From Diphasiastrum complanatum (Eukaryota > Streptophyta > Lycopodiopsida > Lycopodiales > Lycopodiaceae): a DNA stretch of 64,000 nt. Position numbers and translations under genes: made by a program. Positions 21,194 through 30,774 of this stretch are shown one piece after another; the stretch's first letter is position 1, and every line of letters begins with the position of its first letter. The notes below the pieces were generated by a model. That model did no database searches, had not been told where the DNA came from, and saw nothing but the letters and a program-made list of their open reading frames with translations. The stretch is from assembly GCA_029204225.1 (NCBI GenBank), contig CM055113.1, forward strand, positions 22,825,605-22,889,604, given 5' to 3'.

Positions 21194-22450
21194 CTTTGTT
21201 GCGATACCTTCTTTGTGGCAGCTCAATGGATTCGTCACAATCTCATATTGACAGGAATTTATATTAAGTATCCCATTTGAACTACCGAACAGCTCATCTC
21301 CACAACAAGTTAGATAATATTTTGAGCCTTCCTTCTTATGCAGTAGTCTACAAGAAGGAGTCGCCCCGCTAACTTAGCATTCCTGTCTCATCCAACTTTA
21401 TAATGGTAGCAAAGTACAGCATCCATACTGAGCAGTTGATCTGTTCCTTCTGACTGCTCATTCCTATGAGCTACACATCCAAGTCTGCGATGACATACTG
21501 ACATTTGAGTTCTTGCAATCCAAAGCAAATGCTATGTACACTGTTTCTGTGTACTCTGGAAACTTTTAAACTCACTCTCGTCTTTTCAGACTAGCAAAAA
21601 TATGAATCCGTTACCGTTTTTTGACAACCTGTGTTTCCCAAAGTTTTTAGAGGATGACAGTTTCTTGAATGCATTTACTCTCAGCTCAATTCTAAGCTCG
21701 TGTCGCATGCACGAGTAAAGCAGTGCTTTCATGCTAAGGGACAACCATGCGGCCAAGTTCTGAGCATATCTATACCTGCCAATCTAGCATACATCTAAGC
21801 GGCAGAACAATACCACAGAAACGACACCAATTTTTCTGATATTTTTTATACTCAAATGTTCCATACAACTCCCTTTAAGCAGAATCCTTCAGTTTCGCTG
21901 CAGTTTTAAATCTCGGTTTTATAGCTTCACAATGTGTGCGCTCCATAGAGTAGCAAACGATCAGAAATGCTTGCATATTATGCCCTGGCCTTGTTTTTTC
22001 TCAGCTTTCAAGATTTGCGAAATTGAAGAGATCTTGGAATTGGAAAACTGTTAATTCCTCACTTCTTTCTCAGCTTTCAAGATTTGCGAAATTGAAGAAA
22101 TCTTGGAATTGGAAAACTGTTAATTCCTCACTTCTTTCTCAGCTTTCAAGATTTGCGAAATTGAAGAGATCTTGGAATTGGAAAACTGTTAATTCCTCAC
22201 TTCTTTCTCAGCTTCAAGATTTGCGAAATTGAAGTGATCTTGGAATTGGAAAACTGTAAATTCCTCAATGTTGTAGATGAAATAACAGCACATCGAACTG
22301 ATTCGGCTAAGACGGTGAAGGATTGAGCGAGAGCGAGAGCGAGCAAGCGACAGAACAGAGATTTAGCGAGAAAGAAAGGAACGAAGGAAGAAAAAAGAAG
22401 ACGACGACGACGAAGAAGAAGAAGAGAAGAGGAGTCGCGGCGCTTGGCCA
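21194..22450 (-). promoter_or_regulatory. 5' leader and upstream region of the coiled-coil gene
   Basis: Minus-strand sequence upstream of the start codon includes a TCT/CGT-rich pyrimidine tract (22319-22440), typical of plant 5' leaders. The ATG inside it (22451) opens an 84-codon low-complexity frame that does not join the protein frame by any splice I can see. A 69-bp minisatellite lies at 21995-22268. A TATA-like CTATATTTAA (minus, near 22600) is the only promoter-like element found. The transcription start is not fixed. Confidence 0.4.
21995..22268. repeat. 69-bp minisatellite, about four copies
   Basis: Units start at CAGCTTTCAAG, positions 22002, 22071, 22140 and 22209, with an exact 69-bp period. 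Copies differ by only a few substitutions and a one-base gap in the last. Because 69 is divisible by three, the array is open in one plus-strand frame, giving a repeated RSWNWKTVNSSLLSQ phrase that is an artefact. Confidence 0.96.
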
Positions 22451-22632
22451 TTGAAAGGACTGACGAGAAAGGGCGGGGGGATTGGGCCAGGGAAGCGATG
22501 GGGGTTACCGGGCACGGTATGTTTCAACGCACATCAGCCACGTGGCATAATAATCGCGTAATGGATACCTTGGCATATTATGCTCATTTTCAAATAAATT
22601 AAATATAGGATCTGACGGTGGAGGACAACCCC

Positions 22633-22694
22633 TGCCATTAGGATAGGAGGACGGGGCAAGTGATGCCATTAGGATAGGAGGACGGGGCAAGTGA
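22633..22694. repeat. Perfect 31-bp tandem duplication
   Basis: Two identical 31-bp units (22633-22663, 22664-22694) starting TGCCATTAGGATAGGAGG stand just upstream of the coiled-coil gene leader. Confidence 0.95.
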
Positions 22695-24075
22695 TGACGA
22701 TGGTAAATATAAAATTTGGTAAAGGATTACAAAATTCACAACCCTTGTTTTTGGCACGGCCTTGTTTAGCTCGGAGCTCTCGCATAGGACCTTGGCAAAA
22801 AGTCCAACGATTTCACCGTCAAGGCAAGGCCTTTGTGGGATAACACCACAACATTATAATTTAAACTATATTTGTTGCAAGCATTGAAACGTCCTTTCAA
22901 GGGACATGTATGCCCTTATGTATGATGGAACGTGCTGAACAAAGGACATTTTGCTTTCAAAAACCTTTGTTTTTGGCTTGGCCTTGCTTAGCACATATTA
23001 TAGGGAGATCACAATTAGGACTTTGGCAAAATGTTGAACGATTTCACAATCATGGCAAGCCCTTGGTGGGATAATATGACAATATTCTTGTTTTAACTAA
23101 TTTTTTGTTGCAAGCATTGGAAACATTTTTTTAGAGACATGTATGCATTTGGACCATACATTATGTATTATGGAAGGTGCTGCAAGCAGAGGACATTCTG
23201 CCCGGTAAGGATTTTTAGAATTTTTTGAGGCCTAGAGGGGCTAAGCCTAAAAAAATTTGGAAAGCTGAACCAAGCAAAATGTCCTTTGCCCGGCGCATTC
23301 CATTGCGTAATGGATACCTTGACTTTTTTCACATGTACATTATGAATCATAATAAGCAATTTGACTCTTATTGACCACTCGGGAAGTGCCATGTGGCAGT
23401 CATACGAATGCACAAGGTGAAAAGAGCAACACCTACATGTGAAAAAAAGTACTTATATATTTTACTTTTTAATATGTTCAAAAAAGGGGCATAATAGTCA
23501 CAAGGTGTCCATTACGTGGGTGCTAAAAAACTTCAAGAAGTGGGTGACTAACTTTTTGTTGCAAACATTGGAAGCATTTTTTCAAGGGCTCTGTAGGACA
23601 TGGCAATTTCAGTAAAGCTACACCATTCACATGCTACTTTATAATCTTAAAGCACAAATTTTGTTAAAAGATACATATTCTTCTAAAATATATGCTAGTG
23701 GCCATATACTGATGGATGATAAATCTAGACGGGAAAAGTCCATAATCTCCAAAATAAAAGTTGTACATGGCTTCGTAACGATCTTAGTTGTCGGCCACAT
23801 GGTCAATTAGAACGCACAAGCCCTGTGGTGATCCTTGTGAAAAAATCAGATTCAAAACATCATAAATGAATCAATTGATCTTGAACTAAATTTGGGTGCA
23901 TGTCCCTTTACATCAACAATGTAGAAAATATGCATCTAGCATGATAACATGAAAATTAATGCACAACTCATCAAGAAACCTAAAAACCAATTAGGTATTG
24001 GTCAAGTACAACAAGAAAATAAGCATTCTACACACTCATATTGCAAACATACATACTAGTAAGAATGTCAACAGC
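22695..24075. other. Gene-free region with a diverged ~230-bp tandem repeat
   Basis: Two diverged copies, about 22741-22955 and 22970-23200, share TTGTTTTTGGC..GGCCTTG, GGCAAAA.GT, AACGATTTCAC, TTGTTGCAAGCATTG, GACATGTATGC and GGACATT.TGC in the same order. A phrase CGTAATGGATACCTTG occurs at 22555 and 23305. No coding sequence is visible. Confidence 0.7.
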
Positions 24076-24899
24076 TATCAATTTTCAGAGAAAAAGGACA
24101 AATATTGATTGTACTATCAATCATTAAGAGTTATTGATTGCTTAATCCAAAGATCTATCAAGTTCTAGATGTTAGATCTTGATCTAGATGCTTTACACTA
24201 TGATTTAAGCAAGAGCAATGGATCAAATGATCAAACACATGGATGGGCGGCCTCACATGTGTGGAGGACAGTACCTGTACGGCCTGTTTATAGAGAGTAA
24301 AGTACATTAACTTACAAATGCATTTCATTCATCAAAACTCAAGACAAATGTGGAAATCTCAACAAAACTAGAATTTGTCAATCTCACATCAACTTGTTAT
24401 TGATTCGTTGATCTCTTTATAGATCAAGTACATTCACAAGTTGTGTACTGTCCAGCAGGCCTTCACACGTGTGAAGAGTGCCTAGTCATTCAGATCCACC
24501 AATGGGAGCCATATGTGCTCATTTCCCAAAGTTGACTATTCTCTTTGGCTAGAAAACAAAAAGCTAGTCTTCCACATTAATAGGAGTATTCCCTATGAAA
24601 TAGGATCTAATGGAATATTCCTATCTTCTATAAGCTTATCCACACGTGTGACATGTGTGCGTAATAACTCATTCACATGGAAGTCCAATCTATTTACACA
24701 AAGTTTGACCAATTTGACCATTTTCAAGATTCTACTCAAAGGTCAATTTCACACAAGCTAAAACAATCAAACTTTATATAAATGACTTATGTACATTCTT
24801 TCACACGTGGGAACAGACTCCACACGTGTGAGATCCTATCAAGCTCAATGACTTGACATCTACAAGAAGGTACAACAAGTTGGAAGTGATATTTTGACA
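24076..24899 (-). mobile_element. 3' LTR of Copia B
   Basis: This is a direct repeat of 29321-30191 (same orientation, high identity with indels). On the minus strand it starts TGTCAAAATATC, just after a polypurine tract. Its far end reads TATC on the plus strand instead of TGTC, so one terminus has mutated. It carries several CACACGTGTG palindromes (24464-24473, 24641-24650, 24821-24830). Confidence 0.93.
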
Positions 24900-24914
24900 C
24901 TTCTCCTCACTTCT
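24900..24914 (-). other. Polypurine tract of Copia B
   Basis: The minus strand reads AAGTGAGGAGAAGTG directly before the 3' LTR start, the usual position of the plus-strand primer. Confidence 0.75.
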
Positions 24915-25976
24915 AACTTGGCAAGTCTAATGTACACATATCTACAACTCCAAGAGCATCTCTTAACTTGAAAAATGAATCTTTAGCCAAACGTTTGGCT
25001 AAGATATCAGCTATGCACTCGGATGAAGGCACATGATGAAATTGAACCTCCTTGGATTGCACCTTCTCCCTCACAAAGTAATGAGCTATCTCAATATGCT
25101 TTGTTCTAGCATGGAAGATCGGATTGGTAGCAATTTGTTGAGAAGCTTGATTGTCACAATAGATGCAAGGGACCTCCTCGGCCTTTAGCACTTGAAGCTC
25201 CTCGGTCTTCTTAGCCATAGGAGTTCTTTGGTTGTTGAAGTCAATGCCTTGTACTCGGCTTCACAAGAGGAAAGAGAAATTGTATCTTGCTTTCTGAAAA
25301 GCCAAGATATCACTCCTCCACAAAGAAAAGTGAGAAATGCACTTATGGATCTTCTATCCATCTTATCTTCTGCAAAGTATGAATCCGAAAATGCTCTCAA
25401 GTACAAGTTAGATCCTTGATTGAGAATGCCAAAAAATCTAGTAGAAGAGACATACCTAAGCACTCTCTTGGCACTTTTCCAATGATGCATCAAGGGACCT
25501 TGCATATATTGAATTAACTTGCTTACACTATAACTCAAATCTGGTCTAGTGATTGTCAAATAGATTAAGGAGCCTATTAGTTTCCTAAAGAGTGTGATGT
25601 CCTCAAAGGATGCTTCATCACAATCATTAGTAACTTTACAAGCTTGCTTCATAGGGGTGTCAATCCCTTTACAATCTTTCATGCCAAACCTCTCAAGAAT
25701 GGAAGTAGCATACTTTGATTGACTTATAAAAGTAAAATCACTACCTCTAGTGACTTCTATTCTAAGTATGAACTTAAGAAGTCCTAGATCTACCATCTTG
25801 AATTCACTAGACAAGGAAACTTTAACATTTCTTATGCCTTCACCATCATTTCCTGTCAATATGATATCATCAACATAAAGTACTAAAATGATGATCTTTC
25901 CATCATTAAATTTGATGTACAAAGAAGGCTCATAAGAGCTAATCACAAAGCCAAGAGAGTAGAGAAAATCATGCAA
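24913..25976 (-). pseudogene. Copia B RT C-terminal part and RNase H
   Basis: The minus-strand frame from 25976 includes the catalytic LYVDDIILTG, the GLLKFILRIEV block, IGSLIYLTITRPD, and the RNase H motifs FSDSYFAEDKMDRRS and SSCEAEYKAL. A frameshift near 25190 moves the final RNase H part (CIYCDNQASQQIATNP, HIEIAHYFVREKV) into the frame ending at 24913. A stop at about 25983 (TGA where RTs of this family have Trp in QAPRAWYSR) separates this block from the upstream RT part. Confidence 0.93.
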
Positions 25977-25985
25977 CCTAGAGTA

Positions 25986-26909
25986 TCAAGCTCTAGGCGC
26001 TTGCTTCAAGCCATATAGGCTCTTCCTTAAGTGGCAAACTTTGTCCTCCTCACCATCCTTGATGACGCCCTTGGGTTGCAACATGTATATTTCCTCCTCC
26101 AAGTAGCCATTCAAAAAAGCATTTGTCACATCCATTTGATAGAGATTCCACTTGAATAAAGTAGCAATACAAATGATCAATCTAATGGTTACAAGTTTTT
26201 CTACAAGAGCAAATGTTTCTTCATAATCTATGCCTTTAGTTTGAAAAAATCCCTTAGCAACCAATCTAGCTTTGTACTTACTTATAGATCCATCTTGATT
26301 GTACTTTAATCTATAGATCCACTTACATGAAAGTGGCTTCTTCCCATATGGAAGGTGTACAAGATTCCAAGTTTGATTATCTATCAAAGCATCAAACTCT
26401 ACTTGCATTGCATCCCTCCAAACTTGTGATCTACTTGCATCTTCATAACATGATGGCTCTTCAAGTATTGTGGTTAGAAAAGAGTAAGAGGTAGAAGGAG
26501 ATGTGTCTTTCCTTTGCTTCCCTTTCTCAAAGTATGTGAGCCTTGAAGGCTCGGCCTTGCTCCTTGTGGATCTTCTCGGCCCCTTTGGCACTTGATTTTG
26601 ATCTTCCAAAAGATCATTTTCAAGAGGCTCCTCCTCGAGTGTTGCAAGATCTTCATCACCTAAGAGATCAGATGAATTTGGAGACAACTTGTAACTTTGA
26701 GATTCATCAAACAAGACATCCTTGCTAACTTTTACTTTCTTTGAAATAGGATCAAATATCCTATATCCTTTGCTATTTTTACTATAGCCTACAAATATTC
26801 CTTTGAAGGAAGTTGCATCTTCTTTCCTTCTTGTTTTCAAAGGAATGTGGACATAACATATACATCCAAACACTTTAAAATCTTTTACATTGGGCTTATT
26901 GCCAAACAA
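25986..26909 (-). pseudogene. Copia B integrase tail and RT N-terminal part
   Basis: The 307-codon frame begins with the integrase C-terminal segment (FKVFGCICYVHIP, KGIFVGYSKNSKGYRI). It passes a variable linker (RSTRSKAEPSRLTYFEKG) and enters RT with WNLVHLPYGKKPLSCKWIY, KARLVAKGFFQTKG, DVTNAFLNGYLEEEIYM and KSLYGLKQAPRA. It ends at the TGA that replaces tryptophan. Confidence 0.94.
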
Positions 26910-26977
26910 AGCTTGAAATGGTGAGATCTTACCAATAGCACTACTAGGAAGCCTATCACATAAGTAATTAGCACAAG

Positions 26978-27676
26978 TTATGGCCTCCCCCCAAAAAGTG
27001 ATGCATCAAGTCTTAAAGACTTTGCACATTCACAAATACTCCTATTTTTTCTCTCGGCCACCCCATTTTGTTGGGGGGTGTAAGGACAAGTGAGTTCTCT
27101 CTTATTGCCATTGATCTCACAAAAGTCTCTCATCTTGTTGGAGATATACTCTCCTCCATTATCACATCTTAGAACTTTAATGCAAGAACTAAGTTGTTTT
27201 TCCACTAGAGACTTAAACTTTACAAAAGCTTTATATACAAGGCTTTTCTTAGGCAATAATTCAATCCAAGTGTATCTAGTACAATCATCAATAAAAGTCA
27301 CATACATTAAAGCTCCTCCATTACTTTCATGAGAAAAAGTGTCTACATCCGAATGGATAAGATCTAAAGGTGAGGTAGATCTTGTTAAAGATCTCTTGTA
27401 GGAAGTCGTGTGTGACTTTGCAAGTCCACATGCCTCACACACTTTGCGACACTTCTTGAAAGCTTTTGGTAGGCCGAGAGCTAGCTCCTTTGATGCCATG
27501 GATTTCATTGATTGAAGATTAGGATGGCCCAATCTTGTGTGCCAAAGCTCCACTTGAGTCAACTGCTCCCTACCCATATTCACACTTTCAATAGCCACAT
27601 TAGCATCCAACTTGAAAAGCCTTCCTTGCTTAATGACACTAGCTATGCACTTATTATTTTTCAAGATGGAACACAC
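26978..27676 (-). pseudogene. Copia B GAG-pre-integrase and integrase core
   Basis: The frame shows LWHTRLGHPNLQSMKSMAS with the zinc-binding HH pair, CRKVCEACGLAKSH, then the core: LDLIHSDVDTFSHESNGGA, TFIDDCTRYTW, LRCDNGGEYIS and PYTPQQNGVAERKNR. The DDE residues are therefore recognisable. A frameshift just below 26978 separates it from the integrase tail. The enzyme would insert the cDNA in the nucleus; this copy cannot as it stands. Confidence 0.94.
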
Positions 27677-27789
27677 TCCATTCTTGAAATGTACATCTAG
27701 TCCATTGTCTAGATCCTATGCCATCTATCTTGCATTCTTGATCACTATCAGTGTAGATTGATTTCTTAGAATCATTACAAGAAAGTATA

Positions 27790-28727
27790 TTAATGCTTGT
27801 TGAATGACATGTGGGAGCTAGCCCCACTATCAATCCACCATGTCTCTTGGCTTGATGTTGGTGTAGGTGCTACCATCAAGGATGTGTTAAAGCCATCCTC
27901 TTCCTCCTCCCCTTTTGCAAGGTTGCCTTGATCTTCATTTCCTTGTGCATTCTTCTTCTTATAGCATTCGGAAACAAAGTGTCCTTTCTTCCCACAAAAG
28001 AAACACTTCAACTTTGCTTTGTTCTTTTGCTTCCCTTTGGAGGTAGATGTTCCATCCTTTGCCTCGGCCTCCTTGCCTTGGATCTTCTTGAAAGGATGAT
28101 ACTTCGTCTTGCCTTTAGATGTAAGTTTGCTTTCTCATCACCATTGTGTAGTGATAAGGACCCCATTCTTGTTTTGAGGTGTAGAATCCTACTATCCTCG
28201 GCCACAAGAACATTATGCAATTTTTTAATTATGGAAGTTGGTCTTGAATAGAAAAATATTGAACTAGATTAGAGAACTCATCTCCTAATCCATTCAAGAT
28301 TACTTGTACTAGTTCATTATCTTGGATCTTCTCTCCTATAGATCCCAATTTTTTGTTCAAGGACTTTATCCTTAGGACATACTCTTGTCCATTTTCTCCA
28401 CTTCCCCTCATGCTTTGCAAGATCAAGTTTCTTAGCATAAGCACTCTTGAAGTGTTATTCCCAAGCCTCTTTTGATGTGGTACAAGAAGCCACCTCCTTC
28501 AAGAGGTCATTGCTTACATTTAACTTCAAGCAATGTAGGGCTAATCTAACCCTCTTCTTGTACTTTAGTTGTTCTTGGGAAGCTTGAGGCTCTTCCTCAA
28601 CTCCTAAGACAATATCAAAGAGATCATGAACCACTAGTAGTAATTCCATTCTCACTTTCCAAATGGAATAGTTTGTGAAAGTTAGTTTCTCACTAGATTC
28701 TAACATATATCCACCCATGGATGTCAT
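27790..28727 (-). pseudogene. Copia B gag and protease start
   Basis: Gag begins at 28727 (MTSMGGYMLESSEKLTFTNY) and shows the UBN2-type capsid block in pieces: VRLALHCLKLNVSNDLLKEV, then after a deletion/frameshift near 28450 MLRNLILQSMRGSGENGQEY and VLNGLGDEFSNLVQ. A zinc knuckle CFFCGKKGHFVSEC lies near 28005-27964. The protease active site WWIDSGASSHMS is near 27830-27800. Several frameshifts break the frame. The related gag at 39606-40287 retains the segment deleted here. Confidence 0.92.
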
Positions 28728-29307
28728 TTTGAATGAAAGCCTATGAGATACACAAAGTTCTCTTGATAAGGTATGATCTAAGATAGATTTCTAGCTTTCA
28801 AGAAGCTTCTGATCTTGGCCCAATCAATCCTAGTTCAACTTGGATGATGGTATAATAGATCAACTACAAATATCCTAGCAATTCACTCCTCAAAGATATT
28901 AATTCTAGTTCAATTTGGTTTGTACTTCACACACACTTAAGATCTGAACAAATCAGCCTTAAATATCAGACCTAATGCTTCAAAATGAATCGCTTAAATG
29001 ACTCAAATCACTATTTTATCATTAGGATTCAATAGATTGAGCCTAGATCTAGACAATGCACTAAAAACCTTGAATTTTAGACTAGTATGCACTTTTTTGG
29101 ATCAAAAACACTTATGGAAGTTAATTTGAAGGTTGTTGTATGGTTTCACATGTGTGGACAGTACTTCAGCAGCCCACAAATCGATCTTGACCAAAAACAA
29201 TGATGTTACTTCTCTCTTTGAATTCGCCCTCTCAATTAGATCTCAAAAACAACAAATTGTCAATGATTTCTCAAGTACTATTAATCAGTTAAATCACTCT
29301 TAGACTT
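28728..29307 (-). mobile_element. Copia B untranslated leader
   Basis: About 580 bases between the PBS and the gag start have no open frame and are AT-rich, consistent with a packaging/leader region. One CACATGTGTGG motif (29151-29161) resembles the LTR palindromes. Confidence 0.7.
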
Positions 29308-29308
29308 G

Positions 29309-29320
29309 GCTCTGATACCA
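29309..29320 (-). other. Primer-binding site of Copia B
   Basis: The minus strand reads TGGTATCAGAGC directly inside the 5' LTR end (CGACA). Confidence 0.94.
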
Positions 29321-30191
29321 TGTCGATTTTCAGAGAAAAAGGACAAATATTGATTGTACTATCAATCACTAAGAGTTATTGATGCTTAATCCAAAGATCT
29401 ATCAACTTCTAGATATTAGATCTTGATCTAGATGCTTTACACTATGATTTAAGCAAGAGCAATGGATCAAATGATCAAACACATAAATGGGCGGCCTCAC
29501 ATGTGTGGAGGACAGTACCTATATGACCTGTTTACAGAGAGTAAAGTACATTAACTTACAAATGCATTTCATTCATCAAAACTCAAGACAAATGTGAAAA
29601 TCTCAACAAAACTAGAATTTGCCAATCTCACATCAACTTGTTATTGATTTGGTTGATCTCTTTATAGATCAAGTACATCCACGAGTTGTATACTGTCCAG
29701 CAGGCCTTCACACGTGTGAAGAGTGCCTAGTCATTCAGATCCACCAATGGGAGCCATATGTGCTCATTTCCCAAAGTTGACTATTCTCTTTGGCTAGAAA
29801 ACAAAAAGCTAGTCTTCCACATTTATATGAGTATTCCCTATAAAATAGGATAAAATGGAATATTCCTATCTTATCTTCTAGAAGCTTATCCACACGTGTG
29901 AATGGTATCTTGACATGTGTGAGTAATAACTCATTCACATGGAAGTCCAATACAAAGTTTGACCATTTTCAAGATTCTACACAAAGGTCAATTTCACACT
30001 AGTGTAGATCAAGCTAAAACCAATCTAATTTCACACTAGTGTGGATCAAGCTAAAACCAATCTAACTTATAAAAATTACTTATGTACATTCTTTCACACG
30101 TGGGAACAGACTCCACATGTGTGAGATCATATCAAGCTCAAATAGCTTGAGATCTACAAGGTACAAGCAAGTTGGAAGTGATATTTTAACA
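29321..30191 (-). mobile_element. 5' LTR of Copia B
   Basis: Bounded by TG (plus, 29321) and CA (30191), 871 bp, a direct repeat of 24076-24899. Extra length includes a short internal duplication around 29998-30062 containing TTTCACACTAGTGTRGATC twice. Flanking five bases (TTAAT at 30192 versus ACAGC at 24071) do not match, so there is no target-site duplication. Confidence 0.93.
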
Positions 30192-30439
30192 TTAATGGCT
30201 TGTTGGATGATCATGCTAATCTTGTGCAAAGTTTTACCATTCAAAAGAGATTGCCAAGTATGGAGGACTTGCGAGAGGTCTTGGTGAATGAAGAGTTTAG
30301 GCAACAAGCAAGAGGAGAAGCTACTTCTACATCTCAAGTTGGAGAGGAGGAAGCCATGTTCTCAAGAGGCAACTTCAAGGTCAAGAACAAAGGCAAGTAT
30401 TCTAGATCTAGCTCAAGATCTAAGATGTCATTTGAGTGA
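30192..30439 (+). pseudogene. Copia gag fragment (plus strand)
   Basis: The plus strand next to Copia B encodes DDHANLVQSFTIQKRLPSME, EVLVNEEFRQQA and a basic tail (KVKNKGKYSRSSSRSKM), the late part of a UBN2-type gag just before the zinc knuckle. It ends where the dispersed repeat at 30426 begins. It belongs to a different copy from Copia B, since it lies on the opposite strand. Confidence 0.85.
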
Positions 30440-30774
30440 GCCATCATGTCCGGATCTTCAACTGGCCTGAGTGAGGGCTATCCTTGTTTTTGCATCATTG
30501 CTGCTTCGCAATCTCAAAATTGCAAGCTAATGGCTTTGGTTTGCTTCAGATAGCTGATTTGAGCCTGATTTTGCAAGCTTTGGATCCATCACGAGAAGTC
30601 GGGACATGAGCTACAACGGTTAAAATGCAAGCAGAAAGTGGAGGTCATTACTGTCAGAATTTGACTAATATGCATGTGCTTGCGATCCTTAGACTCTTTG
30701 TAGATCTATGAAACAGTCGATGCTTTTGTGATGTTGGATTTCCTCTGGCAGACTGAATGAATCAGTCAAATGGG
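30426..30774. repeat. Dispersed repeat R1, left copy
   Basis: This segment starts TGTCATTTGAGTGAGCC and is repeated in direct orientation at 38585-38956. Shared phrases include TTTTTGCATC.TTGCTGCTTC, CTAATGGCTTTGGTTTGCTT, GATCCATCACGAGAAGTCGG and AACAGTCGATGCTTTTGTGA. No open frame is conserved between the copies, so it is probably non-coding transposon sequence. Confidence 0.9.

Larger units (their letters stand above)
24076..30191 (-). mobile_element. Copia B, near-complete Ty1/Copia element with both LTRs (6.1 kb)
   Basis: Order on the minus strand is 5' LTR, PBS, leader, gag, protease, integrase, RT, RNase H, polypurine tract, 3' LTR: the canonical Copia order. The coding region is crippled by several frameshifts, one small deletion and a stop in RT. 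High similarity of the LTRs suggests a moderately young insertion. The missing target-site duplication points to inter-element recombination or edge mutation. Confidence 0.93.

Noticed and set aside
22023-22232. Repeated RSWNWKTVNSSLLSQ protein
   Set aside because: Frame is open only because the minisatellite unit is 69 bp; no start context or flanking gene.
22197-22451. 84-codon minus frame starting ATG with Ser/Leu/Arg runs
   Set aside because: It reads through a TCT/CGT leader tract and the 69-bp repeat; it does not join the coiled-coil frame by any visible splice and has no motif.
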